Part shown: one piece after another, positions 53,016 through 61,910 of the stretch
Layout: every line of letters begins with the position of its first letter
Numbering within the stretch: the stretch's first letter is position 1
Source: Microbacterium hydrocarbonoxydans
GTDB lineage: Bacteria > Actinomycetota > Actinomycetes > Actinomycetales > Microbacteriaceae
DNA: 64,000 bases
Assembly (NCBI RefSeq): GCF_904831005.1
Contig: NZ_LR882982.1
Location: 372,001 to 436,000 of the forward strand
Direction of reading: 5' to 3'
Notes under the pieces: generated by a model
What the model saw: only the letters and a program-made list of their open reading frames with translations
What the model was told of the DNA's origin: nothing
The model's database searches: none
Position numbers and translations under genes: made by a program

Positions 53016-54368
53016 ATGACGACCACTTCTGTACCCAAGAAGACGCCGGCCAAGGCCGCCATCGCGTCTTGGGTCGGCACGACTCTGGAGTACTACGACT
53101 TCGCGGTCTATGGGACTGCCGCAGCGCTCGTGCTGAATCAGCTCTTCTTCCCGCCCGAGCTTCCGGAAGGCGTCCGCGTGCTGCTCAGCATGATGACGCT
53201 CGCCGTCGGATACGTGGTCCGCCCGCTCGGCGCATTCATCCTCGGTCCGCTGGGCGATCGCTTCGGCCGCAAGTTCGTGATGATGCTGACCCTGTTCGGC
53301 ATCGGGATCTGCACGTTCGTGATCGGCTGTCTGCCGACCTTCGAGCAGATCGGCGTCCTCGCCCCGATCCTCCTGGTCGTGATCCGCATCATCCAGGGGC
53401 TCTCGGTGTCGGGGGAGCAGGCGAGTGCGATCTCGATGAGCCTCGAGCACGCTCCCGACAACCGTCGAGGGTTCACGACGAGCTTCGTGACGAGCGGTTC
53501 CGCCTCCGGCGGGCTGCTGGCGACCGCCGTCTTCATCCCGTTCGCCGCGCTGCCGCAGGAAGACCTTCTCGGCTGGGCGTGGCGCATCCCGTTCTGGCTG
53601 TCGGCCGTCGTGGTCGTGGTCGCCTACCTCATCCGCCGCAACCTCGAAGAGCCGCCGTCCTTCGTCGAGACCCAGGCGATCAAGATCCAGCTCGCACCCA
53701 TCAAGCAGGTCACCCGCTTCCACTGGGTCGCGATCATCCGCGTCGCCGCCTGCGCCATGATCGCGGGCGTCAGCTACCTGTTCGCCACGTTCTCGGTCGC
53801 GTTCGCGACGACCGGTTATGGACTCGACAAGGCGACGATGCTCTGGGTGCCGGTGCTCGCGAGCCTGCTCGCACTGCTCTACACGCCGTTCGCGGGATAC
53901 ATCTCGGACATCATCGGTCGGAAGACGGTCTTCATCATCGGCGCGGTGGGAGCCGGGCTCACGACCGTGCCGTACCTGTGGGCGATCACGCAGGGCAACT
54001 GGCCGCTGATCTTCCTGCTCGGAATCCTGTGCAACGGCTTCTTCTACTCGACTGCGAACGCGGCCTGGCCGGCATTCTTCGCCGAGATGTTCCCGAACCG
54101 TGTGCGCGTGTCGGGCCTCGCCGTCGGTACGCAGATCGGCTTCGCGATCGCCGGTGCGATCGGACCCGTCGCTTCGACCGCCCTCGCCGGAGAGAACCTG
54201 CAGAACTGGATCGGGCCGGCGTTCCTCGGCATCGGCCTGATGCTGATCGCCGTGATCTCCGCGCTGACCGCGAAGGAGACGCGTCGGTACTCGCTCGACG
54301 AGGTCGACGACGTGCAGCAGACGCAGAAGGAGAAGGATGCTGTGACCGCATCCATCCTGCTCCCGTAG
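53016..54368 (+). CDS. MHS-family MFS transporter (metabolite:H+ symporter)
   Basis: A 450-residue 12-helix MFS protein: IASWVGTTLEYYDFAVYGTAAALVLNQLFFP (MHS N-terminal signature), LGDRFGRKFVMMLTL loop 2-3 motif, IIQGLSVSGEQASAISMSLEHAP, and GYISDIIGRKTVFIIG. The subfamily imports carboxylates, proline/betaine or related small acids. Divergent context and shared operator motifs suggest it imports the substrate of the PxpABC operon. GGAGG precedes the ATG. Confidence 0.92.
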   Translation: MTTTSVPKKTPAKAAIASWVGTTLEYYDFAVYGTAAALVLNQLFFPPELPEGVRVLLSMMTLAVGYVVRPLGAFILGPLGDRFGRKFVMMLTLFGIGICTFVIGCLPTFEQIGVLAPILLVVIRIIQGLSVSGEQASAISMSLEHAPDNRRGFTTSFVTSGSASGGLLATAVFIPFAALPQEDLLGWAWRIPFWLSAVVVVVAYLIRRNLEEPPSFVETQAIKIQLAPIKQVTRFHWVAIIRVAACAMIAGVSYLFATFSVAFATTGYGLDKATMLWVPVLASLLALLYTPFAGYISDIIGRKTVFIIGAVGAGLTTVPYLWAITQGNWPLIFLLGILCNGFFYSTANAAWPAFFAEMFPNRVRVSGLAVGTQIGFAIAGAIGPVASTALAGENLQNWIGPAFLGIGLMLIAVISALTAKETRRYSLDEVDDVQQTQKEKDAVTASILLP

Positions 54369-54379
54369 CCGGGATCGCG

Positions 54380-54418
54380 ACGAGGACCCCGGATGCTGTT
54401 CGCATCCGGGGTCCTCGT
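54380..54418. terminator. Strong bidirectional terminator
   Basis: A 17-bp perfect stem (54380-54396 with 54402-54418; arm ACGAGGACCCCGGATGC) and loop TGTTC between the convergent MHS transporter and LacI genes. Confidence 0.9.
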
Positions 54419-54441
54419 GCGCTGCGGGAGTCGGCCCCGCC

Positions 54442-55452
54442 TCAGCTCCTGACGGGGCCGGTCGAGGCACGCACCGTCAGGTGAGCGGAGATGTGATCGA
54501 TGCGGTCCGAGCGGTCGCGCGTCGAGAACCTGCCGATCAGCATGTCGACCGCGGCGCGTCCGGCGCTCTCGCCCGGCGACGTCACCGTCGTGAGCGGCGG
54601 ATGCGAGAACGACGACCCGAAGATGTCGTCGCAGCCGACGACGCTGAGGTCGTCGGGGATCGACACTCCGAGCTGGCGGAAGCGATCCAGGGCGCCGATC
54701 GCCAGCACGTCGTTGAAGAAGATGCAGGCGGTCGCACGGGTCAGTGCGACCGCGTCAGCCGCAGCCGCTCCGTTCGCGAGCGTCGGCTGGTACCGACCCA
54801 CCGTGACGAGGTCCACTTCGCGCTCGGCCGCCGCAGTGGTGATCGCGTCGAACCGCGTCTGGTCGGTCCATGAACCGTGGGGACCGCGCACATAGGCGAT
54901 GCGTGTGTGACCGAGCGAGTTCAGGTAGTGCACGGCCTGTGCGAGGCCCGCCGGGGTATCGATCACCACGCCGGAGAGGCCGGGAGCTGCCCGGTTGATC
55001 ATGACGGTCGGAGCCATCTGCGCGATCGCGCGCAGCGCCTCATCGTCGATGCGGGGCGAGGACACGACGATCCCGTCGACCGTTCGTGCCATCTCGCGCA
55101 GCCACTGCTCCTCCATGGGGAGCGACTCCTCGGTGCTGACGAGCAGGTGGAGGTAGCTCGCGGCACGGATCTGAGCCTGCGCCCCGCGGGTGACGTCGAG
55201 GTTGAACGGGTTGGTGAGGTTCGGAAGAACGAGGGCGATCGTCCCGCGGGCGAGGCGATTCTCGGTGGCGGGGAGGAGCGCGGAGGTGTAGCCCATCTCC
55301 TGGGCCTTGCTCGTGATGCGCTCGTACATCGTCGGGCTCACGCGGTTCGGATTGGAGAGCGCGCGCGACACCGTCGACGGGGCGACGCCGAGTGCCTCGG
55401 CGATCTCGGTGAGAGTGACGCGACGCTGGACGCGGCGGGCGGGGACGACCAT
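54442..55452 (-). CDS. LacI family transcriptional regulator
   Basis: A 336-residue regulator: HTH VTLTEIAEALGVAPSTVSRALSNPNRVSP, hinge, and effector domain (TIALVLPNLTNPFNLDVTRGAQ, IFFNDVLAIGALDRFRQLGVSIPDDLSVVGCDDIFGSSFSHPPLTTV). It is divergent from the PxpABC operon and convergent with the transporter gene; operator-like GGCAAA elements precede both, so it is the probable local regulator. Confidence 0.92.
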   Translation of the reverse strand: MVVPARRVQRRVTLTEIAEALGVAPSTVSRALSNPNRVSPTMYERITSKAQEMGYTSALLPATENRLARGTIALVLPNLTNPFNLDVTRGAQAQIRAASYLHLLVSTEESLPMEEQWLREMARTVDGIVVSSPRIDDEALRAIAQMAPTVMINRAAPGLSGVVIDTPAGLAQAVHYLNSLGHTRIAYVRGPHGSWTDQTRFDAITTAAAEREVDLVTVGRYQPTLANGAAAADAVALTRATACIFFNDVLAIGALDRFRQLGVSIPDDLSVVGCDDIFGSSFSHPPLTTVTSPGESAGRAAVDMLIGRFSTRDRSDRIDHISAHLTVRASTGPVRS

Positions 55453-55678
55453 GGGGTTCCTTCGGCGGGGTGGCGGCGATGATCGTCGATGCTACTCGGA
55501 TCGAGGCGGATCCGGCAGCATGTGCGGCAAGGAATTTGCCAAAAGCCGCAGCAAGATCATGGCAAACACAAGGGAACGACGGGTCTTACGGCACGGAAAC
55601 GGCATGATCGGGTGTCTCCTGGTGTCGTCCGTCCTAGCCTGTTGCCATCAGCTGAATCGACGAGGAGAGGAGCTGGCG
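55453..55678. promoter_or_regulatory. LacI/PxpA-operon divergent control region
   Basis: Contains the palindrome GGCAA-GGAAT-TTGCC (55526-55540), nested inside outer arms TGCGGC/GCCGCA (55523-55550), and a further GGCAAA at 55561-55566. A candidate plus-strand -10 TAGCCT lies at 55633-55638. GAGGAGAGGAG (55661-55671) is the ribosome-binding site for pxpA. No gene is supported within the gap. Confidence 0.6.
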
Positions 55679-56449
55679 ATGACACGCAGGATCGATCTGG
55701 TCGCAGATCTCGGCGAGGGCTTCGGCCCATGGCGGATGGGTGACGACGCCGCCCTCCTCGACATCCTCACCTCGGCCAACATCGCCTGCGGCTTCCACGC
55801 GGGCGACTCCCAGATCATGGACGAGACCGTGCGCGCCTGCGTGCAGCGCGGTGTCGGGATCGGCGCGCACCCCTCGTTCCCCGATCTGCAGGGCTTCGGA
55901 CGGCGCGAGATGGCGCTGACGGCCGAGGAGGTCCGCACCGACGTCCTGTACCAGTTCGGTGCGCTGCAGGCCATCGCGGCCTTCCATGGCACGAAGGTCA
56001 CTCACATCGCTCCGCACGGTCGGCTGGGCAACCTCGTCGCCGTGCGCGAGGACTACGCCGAGGCTGTCGCCACGGCCGCACGGCGCCTCGACCCCGAGCT
56101 CATCGTCCTCGCTCAGGACGGCAGGCTGGCGGACGCCGCGCGGGCGGCCGGTCTTCGCGTCGGCATCGTCGGCATCGCCGATCGGGCGTACGAGGATGAC
56201 GGCACGCTGGTGCCCCGGAGCGAGCCGGGAGCGGTGATCCACGACGGCGCGGAGATCCGGCGTCGCACGGTGCGGATGGTCGTCGACGGCGTGATCGAGA
56301 GCCGCCACGGCGCGCTGATCCCGGTCGCGTGCGACACGGTGCTGGTGCACGGAGACACGGCCGGTGCGGTGGAGCTCGCCGGAGAGATCCGCGAAGGCCT
56401 CGAAGCGGCCGGTGTCGAGATCGCGCCGCTCGCGGACTGGCTGGAGTGA
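55679..56449 (+). CDS. pxpA: PxpA-like (LamB/YcsF) 5-oxoprolinase subunit A
   Basis: A 256-residue LamB/YcsF protein: IDLVADLGEGFGPWRMGDDAALLDILTSANIACGFHAGD, GIGAHPSFPDLQGFGRREM, HIAPHGRLGNLVA, VLVHGDTAGAVELA. With PxpB and PxpC it forms the ATP-dependent hydrolase that opens 5-oxoproline to glutamate. A Lys of the usual KPHGALYN motif is replaced (APHGRLGN), so substrate or activity may differ from canonical PxpA. First gene of a ten-gene operon. Confidence 0.9.
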   Translation: MTRRIDLVADLGEGFGPWRMGDDAALLDILTSANIACGFHAGDSQIMDETVRACVQRGVGIGAHPSFPDLQGFGRREMALTAEEVRTDVLYQFGALQAIAAFHGTKVTHIAPHGRLGNLVAVREDYAEAVATAARRLDPELIVLAQDGRLADAARAAGLRVGIVGIADRAYEDDGTLVPRSEPGAVIHDGAEIRRRTVRMVVDGVIESRHGALIPVACDTVLVHGDTAGAVELAGEIREGLEAAGVEIAPLADWLE

Positions 56450-56458
56450 GGGTCCGCC

Positions 56459-57169
56459 ATGTCAGAGGCATCCGTCGTCATCTCGCCCAGCGGGAACTCC
56501 GCGCTCCGCGTGGTCAGCATCCTGGCCGACCGTGAGGCCGGGTGGCGTCTCGTCCATCACCTCGCGCGCTTCGTCGACGCGGCGCACGTGCCGGGGGTGG
56601 AGTGCGTGATCCCCACGTATGACGCCGCCTTGATCGAGATCGACCCGGCCGAGGTGTCGCTCGACAGGCTCGGCGACTACCTGGCCCATGTGATCGACGG
56701 GCTCGACCACGACCGTCCGCTCACCGACACCCCGCGCACCTTCGACGTGCCCGTGATGTACGACCTCGACGGAGAGCTCGATCTGCCGGCGGTGGCGGCG
56801 GCGCAGAGTCTCAGCGTCGACGAGATCGTGCGCCTGCACAGCACCCCCACCTACGTCGTACGCTGCCTCGGCGCCCCCGGGGGATCGCCCATGCTCGACG
56901 GCCCGCCATTCCCGAACCCGGTGCCTCGCCTCTCGAGTCCTCGCGCGCACGTCCCGCAGGGTGTCGTCTCGGTCGCCGGGCGTCAGGCCACCATCACCCC
57001 GGCCGCGGCCCCCGGCGGGTGGCCGCTGATCGGACGCACGCCGCTCACCGTCCTCGACCTGGATGCCGAGCCGTTCGTGCCCTACGAGCCGGGGGACCTC
57101 ATCAGGTTCTCGCCCATCGGTCGCGACGAGTACGAGACGCTGCTCGGCACACGGATGGTGGCGCGATGA
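56459..57169 (+). CDS. pxpB: PxpB-like (KipI/allophanate hydrolase subunit 1) protein
   Basis: A 236-residue protein with the subunit-1 fold: NSALRVVSILADR, IPTYDAALIEIDPAEV, FDVPVMYDLDGELDLPAVA, the conserved CLGAPGGSPMLDGPP segment (usual F-x-P-G-F/Y-x-Y-L-x-G altered), PRAHVPQGVVSVAGRQATITPAAAPGGWPLIGRT. It binds PxpC to form the ATP-using half of the 5-oxoprolinase. The divergent Y/L-G motif supports a changed substrate. Confidence 0.9.
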   Translation: MSEASVVISPSGNSALRVVSILADREAGWRLVHHLARFVDAAHVPGVECVIPTYDAALIEIDPAEVSLDRLGDYLAHVIDGLDHDRPLTDTPRTFDVPVMYDLDGELDLPAVAAAQSLSVDEIVRLHSTPTYVVRCLGAPGGSPMLDGPPFPNPVPRLSSPRAHVPQGVVSVAGRQATITPAAAPGGWPLIGRTPLTVLDLDAEPFVPYEPGDLIRFSPIGRDEYETLLGTRMVAR

Positions 57170-58164
57170 GCGCCGGCACACTGACCATCGTCGAGGCGGG
57201 GTCGACCCAGATCACCGATCTCGGTCGGCGACGCGGCCCGCGCTACGGAGTGCCGGTGAACGGCGCGCTCGACCAGCGGTCGGCGCGGATCGCGAACATC
57301 CTCGTCGGCAACGCCGAGAACGCGGCGCTGTTGGAGATCACGGCACTCGACCTCGAGTTCGTCGCCGACCTCGACATCCTGATCGCGGTCACAGGCGCCG
57401 ACGGACACCTCACGATCGACGGGGTCGGGCGGCCTGCCGGTCAGCCGGTATCGGTGCGCGCCGGCGAGGTCGTCGCCCTGCGGCAGCTGCAGGGCGGACT
57501 CCGCGCCTACCTGGCGGTGCGGGGGTCGTTCGACGTTCCCCTGCTGCTCGGCAGCTGCGCTCCCGACTCGGTCCTCGGGTTCGGCGGACGGCTGGCGGCC
57601 GGTGCCACGATCGCTCTGCGGCAGGAGACGCCGCCGTTCTTCAACGACCACTTCGCCGCCGAGCTCTACAGCCTCGACGTGCCTCGGGTACCCGCGGGCT
57701 TCGTCGTCGACGTCACAGACGGTCCCGACATCGGGGACTTCGCGGGCACCGCGGATCGCCTCTTCGAGCAGCCGTATCTCGTCACCCCGACGAGCAACCA
57801 CATCGGACTGCGCATGACCGGCCCCCTGCCTGAGCGCGTGAGTCGCGGCGAGGTGCTGTCGCGCGGAGTGCCGGTGGGCGCGGTCGAAGTGCCGCCCGGC
57901 GACGAACTGCTCGTGCTGCACAGGGGGCGTGGTGTCACGGCCGGCTACCCCGTGCTCGCCGTCGTGACCTCGGGCTCGCTCGACGTGCTCGCCCAGGTGC
58001 GGCCCGGCCAGAGGCTGCGGTTCCGCCGCGTCTCCTCCACCGTGGCCGCCGCGCGCGCCCGTGCCGATCTGGTCGCCCTCGATGCTCTGCGTCTTCGCGT
58101 CGGATCCGTGTTCGCGGCTCTCGACGCGCTCTCCCTGTCAACCACCGGAAGGACCCTGCTATGA
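57166..58164 (+). CDS. pxpC: PxpC-like (KipA/allophanate hydrolase subunit 2) protein
   Basis: A 332-residue subunit-2 protein: LTIVEAGSTQITDLGRRRGPRYGVPVNGALDQRSARIANILVGN, LRAYLAVRGSFDVPLLLGS, PTSNHIGLRMTGPLP, EVPPGDELLVLHRGRGVTAGYPVLAVV. Partner of PxpB. Start ATG 57166 overlaps the pxpB stop; the longer frame is antisense-like shadow. Its stop overlaps the next ATG, giving tight coupling. Confidence 0.9.
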   Translation: MSAGTLTIVEAGSTQITDLGRRRGPRYGVPVNGALDQRSARIANILVGNAENAALLEITALDLEFVADLDILIAVTGADGHLTIDGVGRPAGQPVSVRAGEVVALRQLQGGLRAYLAVRGSFDVPLLLGSCAPDSVLGFGGRLAAGATIALRQETPPFFNDHFAAELYSLDVPRVPAGFVVDVTDGPDIGDFAGTADRLFEQPYLVTPTSNHIGLRMTGPLPERVSRGEVLSRGVPVGAVEVPPGDELLVLHRGRGVTAGYPVLAVVTSGSLDVLAQVRPGQRLRFRRVSSTVAAARARADLVALDALRLRVGSVFAALDALSLSTTGRTLL

Positions 58165-58931
58165 CTTTCTCCGACTACCGAGTCGCCGTCGTCACCGGCG
58201 CCACCAGCGGCGTCGGCCGAGGGGCGATCGACCTCTTCCTCTCGAAGGGGCTCACCGTTCACGCGATCGCCCGAGATGAGAATCGGCTCGCGGAGCTCGC
58301 AGAGAAGGGCGTCATCGTGCACGCCCTGGATGTGCGGGACACGGATGCGCTCACCCGTGCACTCGAGGGTGTGCAGGCCGACATCGTGCTGAACAGCGCC
58401 GGCGTCAGCCGCGCGGGCAATCTGCTGAGCTCGTCCGCCGAGGACCTCGACGACCTCGTCGAGGTGAACCTCACCGCCGTGATGCAGATCCTGCGCCTGC
58501 TGTACCCGGGAATGGTCGAGCGGGATCGCGGACATGTCCTGAACATCTCGTCGATCGCGGGACACTACAACTTCTTCGGTCACACCGCCTATCACGCGAC
58601 CAAGGCCGCGGTGCATCAGCTCTCGCGCCAGCTGCGCAACGACGCCCTGGGCAAGCGGGTGCGCGTCACCGAGCTCAGCCCGGGCCGCATCGAGACCGAG
58701 ATCTTCTCGCGCAACCTCGGCGGAACCCCCGAGACCGATGCCGAGGCCTGGGCGACGTACTACGAGGGCTTCGAGTCGCTCACCGTCGACGACGTCGTCT
58801 CGGCGATCGAGTTCGCGGTCGACGCGCCGTCGCACGTCAACATCGGGCTCGTCGAGCTGATGCCCACCTTCCAGGTGCCGGGAGGTCTCACCTTCGACCG
58901 CCGCGACGCCGCACTTCAGGCTGCAGAGTAA
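58161..58931 (+). CDS. Short-chain dehydrogenase/reductase
   Basis: A 256-residue classical SDR: VAVVTGATSGVGRGAIDLFL (TGxxxGxG), NSAGVSRAG (NAG variant), NISSIAGHYNFFGHTAYHATKAAV with the Ser and YxxxK catalytic residues, and LSPGRIETEIF. Reduces or oxidises an alcohol/ketone, cofactor NAD(P). Close to serine/3-hydroxyacid dehydrogenase-like SDRs (YdfG type) in the PGRIETE segment, so a hydroxy acid substrate is possible. Confidence 0.9.
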   Translation: MTFSDYRVAVVTGATSGVGRGAIDLFLSKGLTVHAIARDENRLAELAEKGVIVHALDVRDTDALTRALEGVQADIVLNSAGVSRAGNLLSSSAEDLDDLVEVNLTAVMQILRLLYPGMVERDRGHVLNISSIAGHYNFFGHTAYHATKAAVHQLSRQLRNDALGKRVRVTELSPGRIETEIFSRNLGGTPETDAEAWATYYEGFESLTVDDVVSAIEFAVDAPSHVNIGLVELMPTFQVPGGLTFDRRDAALQAAE

Positions 58932-58941
58932 GGACACCGCC

Positions 58942-59628
58942 ATGGTTCACGTCACCACCCGCATCGAGCGCGCAGACGCCGCCGACATCGCCCGCCTCGG
59001 TGAGTTCACCGCCGCGACCATCCACGAGGCGCAGGGCCGCCGCGGCGCCCTGAACTCGAACATCACGCCCATCGACCGCGACATGTCTTTCGTCGGCTCG
59101 GCGTTCACCGTCGTGTGCGCTCCGCGAGACAACCTCATGCTCCAGGTCGCCATCCACTACGCACAGCCAGGCGACGTGCTGATCGTGTCTGCAGGCGAGT
59201 TCGCCGAGGCCGGGATGTTCGGCGACGTGCTCGGCAACGCCTGCAAGGCGAAGGGCATCGCCGCGCTCGTCACGGATGCCGGGGTGCGCGACACCCAGGA
59301 GCTGCGCGAGCTCGGACTCCCGGTCTTCTCGGGCAGCGTCTCGATCAAGGGCACCGTGAAAGAGACTCTCGGCGCGCTCAACCAGCCGGTCGTCTTCGCC
59401 GGCGAGATCATCCGTCCCGGCGACATCATCAAGGGAGATGCCGACGGCATCGTCGTCGTCCGGCGTGAGGAGGCTCGCGAGGCGGCCGAGCTGTCGGCCG
59501 CGCGCGACGCCCATGAAGCCGAGCTGATCACGAAGTACTGGGCCGGCGGCACCACGATCGAGCTCTGCAACCTCACCGAGGTGCTGAGGGCCAAGGGCCT
59601 CACCTCCGACATCGAAGACGCATCATGA
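58942..59628 (+). CDS. RraA-like / 4-hydroxy-4-methyl-2-oxoglutarate aldolase family protein
   Basis: A 228-residue protein of the RraA/HMG-CHA aldolase fold: TIHEAQGRRGALNSNITPID, FTVVCAPRDNLMLQVAIHYAQPGDVLIVSAGEF, AGMFGDVLGNACKAKGIAALVTDAGVRDTQEL (G-x-L-x(20)-R-D motif of class II HMG aldolases), PGDIIKGDADGIVVV. The presence of the R-D pair and a downstream Asp/Asn supports aldolase or oxaloacetate decarboxylase activity (giving pyruvate) rather than RNase E inhibition; metabolic neighbours agree. Confidence 0.85.
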   Translation: MVHVTTRIERADAADIARLGEFTAATIHEAQGRRGALNSNITPIDRDMSFVGSAFTVVCAPRDNLMLQVAIHYAQPGDVLIVSAGEFAEAGMFGDVLGNACKAKGIAALVTDAGVRDTQELRELGLPVFSGSVSIKGTVKETLGALNQPVVFAGEIIRPGDIIKGDADGIVVVRREEAREAAELSAARDAHEAELITKYWAGGTTIELCNLTEVLRAKGLTSDIEDAS

Positions 59629-60848
59629 CCGACGCCGTCGCCTCGTCGTTCCGCGCCGCACTGCGGCTCGGCCGCATCAATCCGTCGCCGAGCACCGCGG
59701 CCGCCGCACGAGTGCGCGAGCTGAAGTCGCAGGGGCGCCGCATCCTCGACCTGACCGTCGGCGAGCCGGACTTCGACACTCCCGAGCACATCAAGCAGGC
59801 GGCGTACGCTGCGATCGAGGCGGGCGAGACGAAGTACACGCCGGTGAACGGCACACCGCGCCTCCGCCAGGCGATCCGCGGCTCGCTGCGGCGCACGCAC
59901 GGGATCGAGTACTCCGATTCCGAGATCACGGTGGGTGGCGGAGGCAAGCAGGTCATCTTCCTCGCGTTGATGGCGACGGTGGATGCCGGTGACGAGGTTC
60001 TGATTCCGGCGCCGTACTGGGTGTCGTATCCCGACATGGTGCGGGCGAACGAGGGCACCCCGGTCATCGTCGAGACCTCGGAGCACAACGGCTACAAGAT
60101 CAGCGCGGCCGAGCTGGAGTCCGCGATCACGGACCGCACGACGTGGCTGATCATGAACAGCCCGGGCAACCCGAGCGGTGCGATCCACACGGAGAGCGAG
60201 CTCGCTGCTCTCGCCGACGTGCTGCGTCGCCACCCGCACGTCTCGGTGCTGTCCGACGAGATCTACAGCGAGATCTCCTTCACCGGCGCCCCGGCTCCGA
60301 GCCTCGCCGCCGTCGCACCCGACCTGCGTCACCGTGTGCTCGTCGTCTCGGGTGTGTCGAAGTCCTACGCGATGACCGGCTGGCGTCTGGGATACGCGGT
60401 CGGCGACCCCGCTCTCATCGGCGCGATCAACACGCTGCAGTCGCAGACCTCGTCGTGCCCGTCGTCGATCAGTCAGGCTGCGGCCGCGGCGGCGCTCGAC
60501 GGGCCACAGGACTTCGTCGCGGAATCGGTGCCCGTCTACCGCACGCGGCGCGATGCGGCCGTCGCCGGTCTTCAGGGCATCGAAGGATTGACGCCGCTGA
60601 TCCCCGACGGCGCCTTCTATCTCTACGTCGACTGCGCCGGACTGATCGGTCGCACCACCCCCGAGGGCAGCACTCTGCGCGACGATCAGGACGTGACGCT
60701 CTATCTGCTCGATCACGCGGGCGTCGCTGTGATCCAGGGGTCGGCCTACGGGCGCTCGCCCTTCTTCCGCATCTCGTTCGCGACCGACATCGACACGATC
60801 GACGCGGCCGTCGCCGAGATCGCCGCGGCCGTGGAGGCACTCGCATGA
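59625..60848 (+). CDS. Class I/II PLP-dependent aminotransferase
   Basis: A 407-residue fold-type I aminotransferase (aspartate aminotransferase-like): LTVGEPDFDTPEHIKQAA, GGGGKQVIFLALMA, APYWVSYPDMV, NSPGNPSGAI, SDEIYSEISF, PLP Lys in VSGVSKSYAMTGWRLGY, and FRISFATD with the substrate Arg. It would convert an amino acid (for example the product of the PxpABC-like hydrolase) to the 2-oxo acid needed by the aldolase. ATGA overlaps on both sides. Confidence 0.93.
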   Translation: MTDAVASSFRAALRLGRINPSPSTAAAARVRELKSQGRRILDLTVGEPDFDTPEHIKQAAYAAIEAGETKYTPVNGTPRLRQAIRGSLRRTHGIEYSDSEITVGGGGKQVIFLALMATVDAGDEVLIPAPYWVSYPDMVRANEGTPVIVETSEHNGYKISAAELESAITDRTTWLIMNSPGNPSGAIHTESELAALADVLRRHPHVSVLSDEIYSEISFTGAPAPSLAAVAPDLRHRVLVVSGVSKSYAMTGWRLGYAVGDPALIGAINTLQSQTSSCPSSISQAAAAAALDGPQDFVAESVPVYRTRRDAAVAGLQGIEGLTPLIPDGAFYLYVDCAGLIGRTTPEGSTLRDDQDVTLYLLDHAGVAVIQGSAYGRSPFFRISFATDIDTIDAAVAEIAAAVEALA

Positions 60849-61894
60849 GCGCGCGTCTGCGGGTGGTCGTCGCCGCTCCGCTGGCCCCTGAACTCTGCGA
60901 CCTGATCACGGTCGAAGAACCGCGCATCGACCTGATCGTCGATCAGACGCTGCTGCCGCCGATGCGGCATCCGGCCGACTTCTCCGGCGACCCGTCGTTC
61001 CGTCGCACGCCGCAGCAGCAGGCTGCGTACGAGCAGCTCATCGACTCGGCCGACGCGCTGTACGGCATCCCGGACGTCGATCCCGAGGCACTCGCGCGAA
61101 CCCTTCGAGCGAACCCCTCGCTGCGCTGGGTGCACACGATGGCGGCCGGGGGCGGAGGCCAGGTGCGCGCGGCCCGACTCACCGACGACGAACTGGGCCG
61201 TGTCGTCTTCACCACATCGGCGGGCGTGCACGGAGACGCGCTCGCCGAGTTCGCGGTGTTCGGCGTCTTCGCCGGGGCGAAGCACCTGCCCAGGCTCGCG
61301 CGTCAGCAGAGCGGTCGCGAGTGGAGCGGTCGCTGGCTGATGTCGCAGGTGTCGGAGCAGACGGTGCTCGTGCTCGGACTCGGCGGCATCGGGTCGTCGG
61401 TCGCCGAGAAGCTGTCGGCGCTGGGCGCCACCGTGATCGGCACATCGCGCAGCGGCGCATCCGCACCCGGTGTCTCCCGAACAGTGCACCCCGACGAGCT
61501 GGCATCGGTGCTCTCAGAGGTGGATGCCGTCGTCACGACGCTTCCGGGAACCGACGCGACCCATCATCTCGTCGGGCGGGATTTCTTCGCCGCGCTGCGT
61601 CCGGGCGCGACCCTGGTCAACGTCGGTCGCGGCACCGTCGTCGACGAGACCGCTCTGCTCTCGGCCTTGGAATCCGGAGTCATCGGCTTCGCCGCCCTCG
61701 ACGTGTTCGAGGTCGAGCCGCTTCCGCTCGAGAGTCCGCTCTGGAACCACCCGCGCGTTCTCGTGAGCCCGCACACGGCCGCCCTCGATGCTCGCGAGGA
61801 TCGCCGTATCGCCGAGCTGTTCGCCGACAACGCCACCCGGTTGCTCGACGGTGCGGCGCTCCGCAACGTCGTCGACACCGTCGAGTTCTACTGA
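60845..61894 (+). CDS. D-2-hydroxyacid dehydrogenase
   Basis: A 349-residue NAD(P)-dependent 2-hydroxyacid dehydrogenase: SLRWVHTMAAGGGG, TSAGVHGDALAEFAVFG, Rossmann VLVLGLGGIGSSVAEKL, VNVGRGTVVDETALLSAL (Arg), ALDVFEVEPLPLESPLWNHPRVLVSPHTAAL (Glu/His catalytic pair). Interconverts 2-oxo and 2-hydroxy acids. Start ATG 60845 overlaps the aminotransferase stop. Confidence 0.92.
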   Translation: MSARLRVVVAAPLAPELCDLITVEEPRIDLIVDQTLLPPMRHPADFSGDPSFRRTPQQQAAYEQLIDSADALYGIPDVDPEALARTLRANPSLRWVHTMAAGGGGQVRAARLTDDELGRVVFTTSAGVHGDALAEFAVFGVFAGAKHLPRLARQQSGREWSGRWLMSQVSEQTVLVLGLGGIGSSVAEKLSALGATVIGTSRSGASAPGVSRTVHPDELASVLSEVDAVVTTLPGTDATHHLVGRDFFAALRPGATLVNVGRGTVVDETALLSALESGVIGFAALDVFEVEPLPLESPLWNHPRVLVSPHTAALDAREDRRIAELFADNATRLLDGAALRNVVDTVEFY

Positions 61895-61910
61895 CCCCAT
61901 CGGAGAGATC

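Noticed and set aside
52605..54470. Long minus-strand frame opposite the MHS transporter
   Set aside because: Composition is Glu/Arg/Asp/His-rich typical of antisense reading; only its last ~40 codons might be coding and are listed separately at low confidence.
58942..59628. RNase E inhibitor RraA as the function
   Set aside because: The protein keeps the aldolase-type G-x-L...R-D signature and sits in a catabolic operon, so an enzyme role is more likely than RNA-decay control.
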